Assembly (NCBI GenBank): GCA_910587375.1
Contig: CAJULR010000036.1
Span: 62,001 to 126,000 of the forward strand
From: Candidatus Gastranaerophilales bacterium
GTDB lineage: Bacteria > Cyanobacteriota > Vampirovibrionia > Gastranaerophilales > Gastranaerophilaceae
Length of the DNA: 64,000 nucleotides
Direction of reading: 5' to 3'
Within the stretch, counting starts at the first letter, position 1; every line of letters begins with the position of its first letter. Below the pieces are notes generated by a model, which searched no databases, had not been told where the DNA came from, and worked only from the letters and a program-made list of their open reading frames with translations. Of this stretch, positions 26,205 through 34,758 are shown piece after piece. Position numbers and translations under genes: made by a program.

Positions 26205-26993
26205 TTAAGATTGCTGCATGTTTTTAATGTCATATGCAAGGTTTGAGCCCAGGTGGTTTTTTGATGAAACGTTTAAAAAGCCGTATTTTTCAGAAACTCT
26301 TTGTTTCAGCGCCTTTTTATCGGGGTCAAAATCAAAAAAGAGGCTGTCATAAAGATTTACCCCTTCAAAATAAAGGGGGGATTTTTGGTCTTTAAAAATT
26401 TCCGGGTAAGTTTTTTTATAATGCTGGTGCGCAAGAACATTTAGAGCAAGGCAGTCTATCTCTTCCTGGATTGAATTATCTGAATCTTCATCCTTTGCAT
26501 GCCCTGCCTCATGGAACATGGCCTCTGAAATTGCAAGTATATCAGGAAAAGAGGCTAAATCTTTATAATTTGAATTGATTAAAACGGCAGGGGTGGCTTG
26601 GGTTGTATCAAGACAGGCATGGACATTTGGGTTTGAAAATTTGGCATACATTACATCAATATTTTTGCTGTTTAAATACTCTACAGCCTCATTCCCGTTT
26701 TTAAAAGGCAGATTTACACCCAAATTTTTCATATAAAGAATATCGTTTGCAGAAAATTCCACCTTTGAAAGTTCATTCATCGCATGTTTTATTGTATCTT
26801 CCTGGGCCTTTGTTGCTTGAATCGGGGTCACATAAATTCCGCCTTTTTGTTCTTGCGGGGTGTGGCTGTTTGGGCCATTAGAATTTTGCGCACCATCTTT
26901 TTTGGCATGCCTTTTTTGCTCCCTTTCAGGCTTTGCCCAGGATTTACCGTACGCCAAACTATAGAGGCCGTTTACTCTCCCGTCGATTTTCAT
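26205..26993 (-). CDS. HExxH zinc-metallopeptidase-like protein
   Basis: A 262-aa protein without a classical signal peptide. The motif AMFHEAGHAKDEDSDN followed by IQEEIDC gives HEAGH plus a downstream Glu, as in gluzincin-type peptidases. The N-terminus (MKIDGRVNGLYSLAYGKSW) is of the lineage type and a hydrophilic Asn/Gln linker follows. The substrate is unknown. A second HExxH protein occurs at 44712-45911. Confidence 0.6.
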   Translation of the reverse strand: MKIDGRVNGLYSLAYGKSWAKPEREQKRHAKKDGAQNSNGPNSHTPQEQKGGIYVTPIQATKAQEDTIKHAMNELSKVEFSANDILYMKNLGVNLPFKNGNEAVEYLNSKNIDVMYAKFSNPNVHACLDTTQATPAVLINSNYKDLASFPDILAISEAMFHEAGHAKDEDSDNSIQEEIDCLALNVLAHQHYKKTYPEIFKDQKSPLYFEGVNLYDSLFFDFDPDKKALKQRVSEKYGFLNVSSKNHLGSNLAYDIKNMQQS

Positions 26994-27111
26994 TTCTACC
27001 TATTTTATCAACACAATTTTACTCTTATTTTACAATATAATGTCCAAAAATGGAAATTTTTGCGGATTTTTAAAGAACTTTTTTCAAGACAGCTTTTGCT
27101 TTATCTAAGCG

Positions 27112-27143
27112 TAAAAAAGCGGCACCGTTTAATCTGGTACCGC
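27112..27143 (-). terminator. Terminator of the 993-aa protein gene
   Basis: Minus strand GCGGTACC/GGTGCCGC stem with a 9-nt loop followed by T6. Confidence 0.85.
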
Positions 27144-27161
27144 TTTTAAAAATGTGTTTAT

Positions 27162-30143
27162 TTATTCTTCAACCTCAATTTCGATTAAATCTGCAATTTC
27201 ATCGGGACTTTTACCCTCTTCAAGGCCATCTTCAAGAACTTGTTCTGCGGTTTGTTCTATTTCGCTTCCTGAAATATCACCGCCTGCAACTTTAACATCG
27301 GCTTCGCCTGTCACCGTTTCGGCCCCGGTTTCTTCGCCCATGCCTGCAGGAGGCGGGGTTGTTTCATCTGCTTGTCCTATAGATGTTATGCCGCTTGAAC
27401 CCGCGGGTTCTGTTTGCTCTGTCGTAACAGTCACGTTGACATTCACATCTGTAGCTTCACCTGTGCCTGACGGAGCAGAGGTTATAGGGTCCCCTGAAGG
27501 CTCTTCGCCGTTTGGGGCAGAGGTTTCATCGTTATTATCTTTGGTTTCATCCGTTGCAGGAATTGTACCATCTCCGCTTGGCTCCCCTGTTTCGCCTGCA
27601 GGCGGAAGGGCGCCGTCACCGTCTAAAACACCTGTATTACCGACATTATCGCTATCATCACCATCTTCGCCACCCGTTGCAGGAACCTGGCCGTCTTCTG
27701 CGGGCTCGTTTCCATCTGCTGCAGGAATTCCGTCTTCTGTACCTGAAGCGTCAGGGTAATATGCTGCCGCACCATCATTTGCATAGGATGGAATGGTTAC
27801 AGGAGTTTGGGCTTCATCTGCACCGTCAGCCACATTTGAAGCGTCGCCGTCTTCATCTGTGTCAGAGTCTGTGTCAGCTGCGCCCGGAGTTACACTTGAA
27901 GAAACATTCGGGGTTGTGCTTGGGGCTGCAGCGGGAACATTCATTTTGTCTTCTTCAGCCTTCTTCTTTGCTTCTTCAATTCTTAAAACATTTGCTCTTG
28001 AAATTAAATCTGTGACAACCTTTTGAAGGCCTGAGGTGTCTGCGTTTGTGTCTTCAAATTGTGAGATTTCAATGTTTATTACATCTGCAAGGGTAATGCA
28101 GTCGTCGCTTGTTTTTGCAGAAACAGCTTTTATTGCGTAGTTTGTCGCCTTTTCATCTGCCGCAGCCTGAATTTTTTCATCCACAACAGAATTTATAGCG
28201 CTTAATTTGCCTGTATTTACACTATATTCAGACACGGTATCAAGATATTGGCCCATTTCTGCAGAAATTCTTTTTAGCTGTGAAATTGAGCCTGCACTTT
28301 CGACTTTAGATGAAATTTCATCAGAATATTTATCCACAATTGATTGCTGCTCTTCCCTTATGTTTGAGAGAACATCTTCAAATGCGCTTGTATCAACTTC
28401 GGATGAGGCTTTTTTAAAGGCTTCACCCTGCGCGGAAACTTCGCCGTGGAGCTCTTCAAGTTCGCTTAAGGATTTGCCTGAAACGGAGATGGAATCTATA
28501 TATTCATCCACCTGTGCCTGTTGTTCTTTTCTTATGTTTGAAAGAACGGTATCAAATTTGCTCAAATCCAAATCGAGATTTTCTTTGTATTGGCTGAAAT
28601 CTTCAAGGTCTGCACTTGTTGTTTCGTATAATTCTTCAAGCTCTTCAACGGTTTTTCCTGAAATATCAATGTTTTCTAAATATTCATCGACATCTTTTTG
28701 GGCGGCTTCTTGTGCCTCCTTTTGAACTTCTTCATATTTGCTTGTATCAACATCATACTGCCCATCTGAAGCTGCGCCATCCACGCCTGTTTGGGTTTCG
28801 CCTGCGGTGTCATAGGCGTTTGAATATCCGCTAAAATCATATGAACCGCTGTCACCATACATGCCATCAACAAGGCTTCCTGCGTCATTATCCACATCGC
28901 TTTGGTTATTTTCTTTTATAAATTCGATTAAATCCTTAAGAGGGGTTACGTTAATATTGCGCGTAAGTTCGCTGTCATAAAGCATTGCAATTAGAGCATT
29001 TATTTCATCTGCAGAAGCTATATAGCTTCCGGTGTCATCAACAACATCTCCGCTTTTTTCTATAGCATTTTTAGTGTTTTCTGCAAATTTTTCAATATAT
29101 TCATCTGCATATTTATTCTTTTCATCGCCGGAGCCGAGTTTTTCCAAAATTTCATCGCCGTTAAATGGAACGCCATATTTTTCACAAATTCCGGCCCATT
29201 TTTCGATATTTGCCTGATATATTAAAATGCCGTTAACGTTTGCAAAAACACTGTTCATATCCTTTATGTCGCTAAAACCGCCGTCTTCAATGCTTTTTAT
29301 ATCTCTTTCTACCGTTGATATAACATCATCAACAGTTTCACCGATTTCTTTTTGTGCATATTCAAGCTTTGCTTGGCAATCATCCATGGTTTGCTGCATT
29401 TGTTCTTTAAGGTCATCAATTTGACCTTGTTTGTAAGAATTGTATATGCCAATACCAAGGGCAGTCAGCGCGCAAACCCCTGCAATACCCCAGCCAATAC
29501 CTGGAATCGTGGCGCTAACTCCTGCAACCGTAAAAAGTGTTCCTGTAGCGCCCGCCATTGTTGCAACACCTGCAGCAGCAAGTCCGCCCCACATGCCGCC
29601 CCAAGCTGCATTGGACATGCCTTCAGGCACAAGACTTCCAAGGCCGCTTTGCTGGCTAACGCCTTCAAGGGCTGCCATATTATATGTTAATTCTGTCATA
29701 TAAGAATCAATCGTATCCGGGTCTTTGCTTGCAAGGGCAGAATCAATGCTTGACATAATGCTGTTAAGCTTGGTTGCAATTTGGTTATAATAGTTTTGAA
29801 TATCTTCAAGTTTGCTTTCGGAAGAAAGCTTTGAAATGCCGCTAAGACCATTATTTACAAGCCAATTGTTATAATCCACCTGGTCAAGTTCGCCTTTTGA
29901 GTCTGCAGCGGAATTTGGAGTTTCCTCTAAACCGTCATCATCAGGATCAAACCCCAATTCGGCAAACTGGTTTTCATCTACCATACCCATTTGCAGCACC
30001 TGGCCAGGCTTTACAGCCGTGCCTTGGTTCTTAACCAAATCTTCAGTTACGGTATTAATATTATAGCCGCTTGTATAGTCATACCTGTAAAGCTGATTGT
30101 TAATATTTGCAATACAATAAGAGCCGCAATCAACTATGTTCAT
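27162..30143 (-). CDS. Large helical repeat protein with acidic low-complexity tail
   Basis: A 993-aa protein that I do not recognise. After ~170 residues there is a Gly/Ala-rich hydrophobic double segment (AAGVATMAGATGTLFTVAG; IPGIGWGIAGVCALTALGIG) that may form a membrane hairpin. Long helices follow, including at least two copies of a ~70-residue unit (VDEYLENIDISGKTVEELEEL; VDEYIDSISVSGKSLSELEEL) with a shared 'LSNIR(K/E)EQQ' end. The last ~250 residues are acidic and rich in D/E/G/P/T/S, resembling a surface-exposed stalk. No signal peptide is evident. It may be a secreted or surface structure protein. Confidence 0.65.
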   Translation of the reverse strand: MNIVDCGSYCIANINNQLYRYDYTSGYNINTVTEDLVKNQGTAVKPGQVLQMGMVDENQFAELGFDPDDDGLEETPNSAADSKGELDQVDYNNWLVNNGLSGISKLSSESKLEDIQNYYNQIATKLNSIMSSIDSALASKDPDTIDSYMTELTYNMAALEGVSQQSGLGSLVPEGMSNAAWGGMWGGLAAAGVATMAGATGTLFTVAGVSATIPGIGWGIAGVCALTALGIGIYNSYKQGQIDDLKEQMQQTMDDCQAKLEYAQKEIGETVDDVISTVERDIKSIEDGGFSDIKDMNSVFANVNGILIYQANIEKWAGICEKYGVPFNGDEILEKLGSGDEKNKYADEYIEKFAENTKNAIEKSGDVVDDTGSYIASADEINALIAMLYDSELTRNINVTPLKDLIEFIKENNQSDVDNDAGSLVDGMYGDSGSYDFSGYSNAYDTAGETQTGVDGAASDGQYDVDTSKYEEVQKEAQEAAQKDVDEYLENIDISGKTVEELEELYETTSADLEDFSQYKENLDLDLSKFDTVLSNIRKEQQAQVDEYIDSISVSGKSLSELEELHGEVSAQGEAFKKASSEVDTSAFEDVLSNIREEQQSIVDKYSDEISSKVESAGSISQLKRISAEMGQYLDTVSEYSVNTGKLSAINSVVDEKIQAAADEKATNYAIKAVSAKTSDDCITLADVINIEISQFEDTNADTSGLQKVVTDLISRANVLRIEEAKKKAEEDKMNVPAAAPSTTPNVSSSVTPGAADTDSDTDEDGDASNVADGADEAQTPVTIPSYANDGAAAYYPDASGTEDGIPAADGNEPAEDGQVPATGGEDGDDSDNVGNTGVLDGDGALPPAGETGEPSGDGTIPATDETKDNNDETSAPNGEEPSGDPITSAPSGTGEATDVNVNVTVTTEQTEPAGSSGITSIGQADETTPPPAGMGEETGAETVTGEADVKVAGGDISGSEIEQTAEQVLEDGLEEGKSPDEIADLIEIEVEE

Positions 30144-30311
30144 CTTTACCTTCCTTCAAAGTTAGTTCAATTAATATTTTAATCGGCGGGTTTTTCCATG
30201 AACTTTACGAATTTTTAGGTGTTTGTAAATTTTTTGTTACATTTTTATCGCCTAAAACGGAAAATTTTATTCTGTCCGGGTTTTATGTATTGTATAATTA
30301 AAAAAACAAGC

Positions 30312-31475
30312 ATGAAAAAGATTTTAATTACAGAAGTTCATATTCCGCCATCGGATATTAAAAACGGCCTGACCACAGAAAACCTGAACAAACCAAAGGA
30401 CCGTATTGTCTTAGAATGGCTTATAAACTGGGTTGAAGACGGCTTGAAAAAAGGACTGTTTCACCCGGGAGATTTAATTCCTTCAAAAAAAGATTTGGCA
30501 AAATATCATAACGTAAGCACGGGAACTATGCAAAATGCGGTAAGATATGCAGAAGACCTTGGGTATTTTACATCAAGACAGTGCGTTGGCACAATGATTG
30601 CAGACAAAACACAGCCAAATTCAGACACAAAGGCAACTTCCAAAAAAGACGCGGCTGTTTTGAACATTAAAAAATATATTATAAAAAGCAAATTTAAAAA
30701 GGGAGAAAATCTTCCTGCCTCAAGGATTATCGCAGCAGAAATAGACACATCCCAAAACACAGTGAGGCTTGCGCTTGATATTTTAACAAGAGAAGGAATT
30801 TTAGCCCAAAGCGGCAAGAACGCCAATAAGCCAGTTAAAACGCTGCTTTTAGATTATAGAGAAATTGAGAAAAATTTTGACACAAAAGATTCAAAGGATT
30901 CGACAAAAAGCGAAACTCTTTCAAAAAAGCTTTATTTGAAAATTAAAAAATACATCGTTGAAAATTACAAACTGAATGACAAAATTATGCCAAACGAAGA
31001 ATTTGCAAAGATGTTTAATGTGAGCGTTCGAACCGTAAATGACGCTATGAAGCGCTTAAACAAGGAAAAAATTATTCTTTCTTTAAGAGGGCAGTACGGA
31101 ACAAGGTATATTAACGAACCTGACAAGCTTTCAAAACAAAAAGAAGGCGAAAAAAGCAGGTTTATGTCGGCACCGAAGGGAAAAAACGAGATTAAAAATT
31201 CCTATATGTACAGCTGGCAGCGGGTTTTAGACCAGATTAAAAAATATATGATAACCCACCACGAAGCGGGGGACAAGCTTCCTTCAATGAAAGAATTGGC
31301 AGCAACTTTAAACGTGAGTGCAAACACCATACGGCGTGCGGTTTTAGAGCTTGTGGAACAGGGAATATTATACTGCGAGAGGGGAAAGCACGGCGGGATT
31401 TACATTGTGGAAATGCCTGCAAAAGAAGATGCCTTTACATGGCTTGCACTGAACCCTAAGTTTTTGGTGCAATAG
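30312..31475 (+). CDS. Protein with four tandem GntR-like winged-helix domains
   Basis: A 387-aa protein composed of four successive GntR-type DNA-binding units and no effector domain. Unit 1: HPGDLIPSKKDLAKYHNVST. Unit 2: KKGENLPASRIIAAEIDTSQ. Unit 3: LNDKIMPNEEFAKMFNVSVR. Unit 4: EAGDKLPSMKELAATLNVSA. Each is followed by the N/T-V-x-x-A recognition-helix pattern and an 'EGIL'-like wing. Normal GntR proteins have one such domain plus a ligand domain. The start is set by the ATG at 30312, where similarity begins; TATAAT lies ~15 bp upstream. It may bind an extended or repeated operator. Confidence 0.75.
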   Translation: MKKILITEVHIPPSDIKNGLTTENLNKPKDRIVLEWLINWVEDGLKKGLFHPGDLIPSKKDLAKYHNVSTGTMQNAVRYAEDLGYFTSRQCVGTMIADKTQPNSDTKATSKKDAAVLNIKKYIIKSKFKKGENLPASRIIAAEIDTSQNTVRLALDILTREGILAQSGKNANKPVKTLLLDYREIEKNFDTKDSKDSTKSETLSKKLYLKIKKYIVENYKLNDKIMPNEEFAKMFNVSVRTVNDAMKRLNKEKIILSLRGQYGTRYINEPDKLSKQKEGEKSRFMSAPKGKNEIKNSYMYSWQRVLDQIKKYMITHHEAGDKLPSMKELAATLNVSANTIRRAVLELVEQGILYCERGKHGGIYIVEMPAKEDAFTWLALNPKFLVQ

Positions 31476-31493
31476 GAATATAGCAAGATTAAA

Positions 31494-32081
31494 TTAGTGT
31501 TTAAAACCTATTCCTGAGGGCTTTGTTCTATCCATAAGAAGAGAAATGGCCTCATATAGTTGCTTCATATCGGCCTGATTTTCTTCGCAATGAGTGATAA
31601 AGTATCTTTCCAGCTCTGCAAGCCTTTGGGCAAGCTCTTTATTTTCAAGTGCCCACTGACGCATTTTTACAAAAGTGTTCATTATTTGAATGTTAATTTG
31701 AATTGCTTTTTTGGACCGAAGAACACTGGAGAGCATTGCAACACCTTGTTCCGTAAAGACGTAGGGAAGATATTTTCTAATTTCACTGTTTAAGGTCACA
31801 ATTTGTGACCTTTGATTTTTGTCTTTTTCGTTTAAGGTGCCAAATTGGCACCTTAAAATTTCGTTCTTATTTGAAGTCGCAAATTGTGACTTCAAAACCT
31901 GCCACTCTTCTTTTGTCAATTGAAACATAAAATTATCAGGAAACCGTTCAATATTACGCTTTACAGCACGGTTCAACGCTTTCGTTTCAACCTCATATAA
32001 CATCGCAAGGTCGCTATCAAGCATTACTTTATAGCCCCTAATTTCGTGTATTAAATTTTTTATCAGCGCGGGTTCATTCAT
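31494..32081 (-). CDS. ORF6N-domain protein
   Basis: A 195-aa protein. The N-terminal ORF6N domain (IHEIRGYKVMLDSDLAMLYEVE...NRAVKRNIERFPDNFMFQL) is followed by YLPYVFTEQGVAMLSSVLRS and a coiled C-terminus. ORF6N is a DNA-binding-type domain common in phages and mobile elements. Between the two conserved parts the coding DNA holds three palindromes encoding the related peptides SQFAT, CQFGT and SQIVT (31792-31895). It follows the DNA methylase gene by 12 bp. Confidence 0.85.
   Translation of the reverse strand: MNEPALIKNLIHEIRGYKVMLDSDLAMLYEVETKALNRAVKRNIERFPDNFMFQLTKEEWQVLKSQFATSNKNEILRCQFGTLNEKDKNQRSQIVTLNSEIRKYLPYVFTEQGVAMLSSVLRSKKAIQINIQIMNTFVKMRQWALENKELAQRLAELERYFITHCEENQADMKQLYEAISLLMDRTKPSGIGFKH
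31792..31895. repeat. Three palindromes in tandem inside the ORF6N gene
   Basis: AAGGTCACA-ATT-TGTGACCTT (31792-31812), TTAAGGTGCCAA-A-TTGGCACCTTAA (31832-31856) and TTGAAGTCGCAA-A-TTGTGACTTCAA (31871-31895, one mismatch). They are spaced by 19 and 14 bp and all lie in frame in the variable part of the gene. Confidence 0.85.
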
Positions 32082-32093
32082 TTTTCTTTTTCC

Positions 32094-32975
32094 TTACACC
32101 TTTTGAAAGGTCATGATATATTCATGTTCAAAGATGTTAAAGCCGCCCGCAAGCGCCCTGTAGCGCCAAAGGTTTGCCGTTTTTCCTTTTGCTTTTTCGT
32201 TTCCTGTTATATTTTTTACAACAATGGCTTTTGTTACAAAACCAACGTTTTCCATTCTTTTCATACATTCAAAACCCAAAGGTTCCACCCTTGAATTTTT
32301 GTATTCATCTCCGATGATAAGTGCGGCAAAACGCCCTTTTTCAAGAAGGTCATAGGCATTTTTTGCCACCTTTTCAAAGAGGTAATAAAATTCTTCTGTG
32401 GTTTCACAGTTTGAAAGGTCTTCTTTTTTATCGGAAAACTTAATAATATCATCATACGGCGGGTGCAAAACAACAAACTGGGCTGTGTCTTTGCCTTGCT
32501 CTTTGCCCATAATTTCAAGCCTTGCCCGCACTTTTTCTTTGGTTTCATCCGTTGTTGAATCTCCGCAGATGATGTTCACATCAGTTACTAATTCTTTTTT
32601 GGAAAATTTTTGTGAAACATAATCCACCATCTCTTGTTTTAATTCAACGCCAACACAGCGTCTTTCCATATTTAAAGCCTCAATTGCGCTTGTGCCTGAA
32701 CCAAAGAATAAATCTAAAACAACGTCATTTTTCTTTGTATATCTTTCAAAAAGCTGGGTTGCAATTTGAGGGATATAGTTTCCATGGTAATCATAAGAAT
32801 GCCCGTTTGATTTGTCACGGGAAGCAAACTCCCAAAGGGTGCCTGTTTTAATGTGGGAATAAACCTTCCAGTTGTTTAAATCGATGTCGTTATAGGGCTT
32901 TGTTTTTGGCGCTTTAACGACTCTTAAACTCTGGCTGTTTTGGCTTTCACTTTTTTTAACGGTATTTTTTGCCAT
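32094..32975 (-). CDS. DNA modification methylase (N4-C/N6-A type), orphan
   Basis: A 293-aa methyltransferase. The SAM-binding motif I VLDLFFGSGTSAIEAL lies near residue 80, and the catalytic motif IV reads HPPYDD in place of the more usual DPPY/SPPY. The start at 32975 (MAKNTVKK) has GGGGAG upstream; the frame is open further 5'. No restriction endonuclease gene is adjacent, so it may be a regulatory or protective orphan enzyme. It forms a two-gene unit with the ORF6N gene, a combination common on mobile elements. Confidence 0.85.
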   Translation of the reverse strand: MAKNTVKKSESQNSQSLRVVKAPKTKPYNDIDLNNWKVYSHIKTGTLWEFASRDKSNGHSYDYHGNYIPQIATQLFERYTKKNDVVLDLFFGSGTSAIEALNMERRCVGVELKQEMVDYVSQKFSKKELVTDVNIICGDSTTDETKEKVRARLEIMGKEQGKDTAQFVVLHPPYDDIIKFSDKKEDLSNCETTEEFYYLFEKVAKNAYDLLEKGRFAALIIGDEYKNSRVEPLGFECMKRMENVGFVTKAIVVKNITGNEKAKGKTANLWRYRALAGGFNIFEHEYIMTFQKV

Positions 32976-33170
32976 TCTTATTTTCTCCCCAATATAACGG
33001 AATAAATTCCTCCTACATTGGAGTAGTATATCCAAATGTTCAGTATTTTAAATCAACCTTATAGTGTAGAAATTTAAATTTTTTTTAAAGTTCTTAAAAA
33101 CTCATTTTTTTGGAGGATATTCAGACAAATTGCTAAAGAAAAAAATTAAAATGACGAAAATTTTAATATG

Positions 33171-33246
33171 AGGGCAACTGAGTCCTCACTCAAAACCTCC
33201 TCCCCAAGTCTAGTAGCCGCTAAGTTTTAGCGGCTTTATTTTTTAT
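33171..33246 (+). ncRNA. Candidate small RNA with CU-rich loops, Yfr1-like in layout
   Basis: A TAATAT -10-like element (33164-33169) precedes a ~65-75 nt stretch. It holds a 5' TGAG/CTCA or GAGG/CCTC mini-hairpin, the unpaired segment AGTCCTCACTC then CCTCCTCCCC, and a strong terminator (AGCCGCTAA/TTAGCGGCT, 33215-33235, then a T-rich tract). The cyanobacterial RNA Yfr1 has the same order and an 11-nt ACTCCTCACAC motif; 9 of 11 positions match here. No good -35 is visible. The rest of the 33036-33452 gap holds only the dehydrogenase terminator. Confidence 0.4.
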
Positions 33247-33397
33247 TGTTATAAAATCTGCTTTTTAAGGCACAAACACAGATAAAAACCCACAAAGCTT
33301 AATTAACCAAATATTCTCGCTTGCAGCGCAGGTTCAATTATGCCCATTGTAACTGTTTGGCCATAATCCCTCATTCGCTGGTTTGGTGTTTAAACAT

Positions 33398-33431
33398 AAA
33401 AGCCGGGGTTTTAGAGTTTTGCCCGGCTTTT
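33398..33431 (-). terminator. Terminator of the alcohol dehydrogenase gene
   Basis: AGCCGGG/CCCGGCT stem flanked by A/T tracts on both sides, so it may act in both directions. Confidence 0.8.
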
Positions 33432-33452
33432 ATAATATTTATAAAAAGAATT

Positions 33453-34661
33453 TTACATAGGTTTCATTGATGTTTCATAAATTCTGCAAACCTGTGCTTC
33501 GTTTGCTTCGTTTGGTGCAAGGCCCAAAAGCATTCCAAGAGAAGGAGTTTCAAAGGCAAGTTTTGTAAGCTTTTGAACATCATCAAGTTTAAAGCCCAAA
33601 TCTTCAAGCTTTTCTTTGACGCCTATATCAAAAAGCCACTTTTGAACGCCTTTAGCTGCTTTTTCAGCTTCATCCGCTTCGCCTTTTAAGCCGGGAACAA
33701 TGGGTTCCAAAATGTCGGCCAAGGTTGCCGCTTTATCTTTATAAATGCAGTTAATTACAGACGGCAGAAGCATTGCAAGACCAAGACCATGGGAGAGGTC
33801 AGGTTTTACGGCGCTTAGAGGGTGTTCAAGCGCATGGGTATAGTGTAAAAGCCCGTTATCAAAGCCAACTCCGCCCAAAAGTGAAGCGTAAAGAAGGAAA
33901 TATCTTGCGGTTAAATCTTCAGGATTTTTAATTGCAAGCGGAAGATATTTTGCAACAAGGCGGATGGTTTCCTTTGCAAGTGTGATTGCATAAGGAGAAG
34001 CCACCTTTGATGTTGCGCCTTCAACAACGTGGTTTACAGCGTCCACTGAAACATAAAGGGTTTGTGCAGGAGAAAGTTTCGTCATCAAGGCAGGATCGTC
34101 AATTGAATACAATGGATATATGCAATCGTATGCAATTGCGGGTTTATAATTTTTCTCTAAAAGCGTTGCAACGGCAAAACGATTCACTTCCGTTCCTGTT
34201 CCGTGGGTTAAATTGATTGCAACAATGGGCGCCGCTTTTTTAGCTTCAAACTTATATTCATAAAGACTTGCGCCTGTTTCTTCTTTGTATTCCATTAAAA
34301 TTGCAACAGATTTTCCTGTATCGATGGCGCTTCCGCCCCCGATTGCAATAACAGCCTTTGCGCCAAAATCTTTCGCCATTTGGGTGGCCTCATCAATTCC
34401 ATCTGTTGTTGGGTTAGGAGTTACTTTTGCATAGTTTACATATCCTACATTGTGCTTTTTCAGGGCTTCTTCAACATAATCCCAGGCACCGGTGATTTTA
34501 TACGCGCCTTTTCCTGAAACAACGATAACTTTGTCAATTCCGTCGTTTTTTAAGGCTGATACAATTTCATCAATTTTTTTAATTGCACCTGCGCCAAAAA
34601 ATACCTTGGTTTTTGTGAGGATTTCTTTCACATCATTGATGTTCACATCTTTTTCCCACAT
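33453..34661 (-). CDS. Iron-containing alcohol dehydrogenase
   Basis: A 402-aa group III (Fe-dependent) dehydrogenase, probably reducing acetaldehyde or butyraldehyde with NAD(P)H. Motifs: GGGSAIDTGKSVAI (cofactor), NLTHGTGTEVNRF, and metal-ligand segments VNHVVEG, THALEHPLSAV and LSHGLGLAMLLP. The start at 34661 is preferred because AAAGGAG is upstream and the family N-terminus fits. It is divergent from hydE and 1.3 kb from a pyruvate-decarboxylase-type gene, suggesting a role in ethanol formation. Confidence 0.92.
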   Translation of the reverse strand: MWEKDVNINDVKEILTKTKVFFGAGAIKKIDEIVSALKNDGIDKVIVVSGKGAYKITGAWDYVEEALKKHNVGYVNYAKVTPNPTTDGIDEATQMAKDFGAKAVIAIGGGSAIDTGKSVAILMEYKEETGASLYEYKFEAKKAAPIVAINLTHGTGTEVNRFAVATLLEKNYKPAIAYDCIYPLYSIDDPALMTKLSPAQTLYVSVDAVNHVVEGATSKVASPYAITLAKETIRLVAKYLPLAIKNPEDLTARYFLLYASLLGGVGFDNGLLHYTHALEHPLSAVKPDLSHGLGLAMLLPSVINCIYKDKAATLADILEPIVPGLKGEADEAEKAAKGVQKWLFDIGVKEKLEDLGFKLDDVQKLTKLAFETPSLGMLLGLAPNEANEAQVCRIYETSMKPM

Positions 34662-34758
34662 CTTGGCAATACTCCTTTCTTTATCTATATTCAAGCTGAT
34701 TGTAGCATATTTCAAACTTTTTGAACTGGTCAATTTAAACTATTGTATAATTTTTATT

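Noticed and set aside
26048-26239. 63-aa ORF on the minus strand
   Set aside because: Overlaps the end of the metallopeptidase gene and AT-rich spacer; no start signals.
27154-27759. 201-aa plus-strand ORF rich in Ser/Pro/Val
   Set aside because: It is the mirror of the low-complexity acidic tail of the 993-aa protein on the other strand; no ribosome binding site or family similarity.
31494-33035. Prophage or restriction-modification island
   Set aside because: Only an ORF6N gene and a methylase are present; no integrase, structural genes, endonuclease or attachment repeats.
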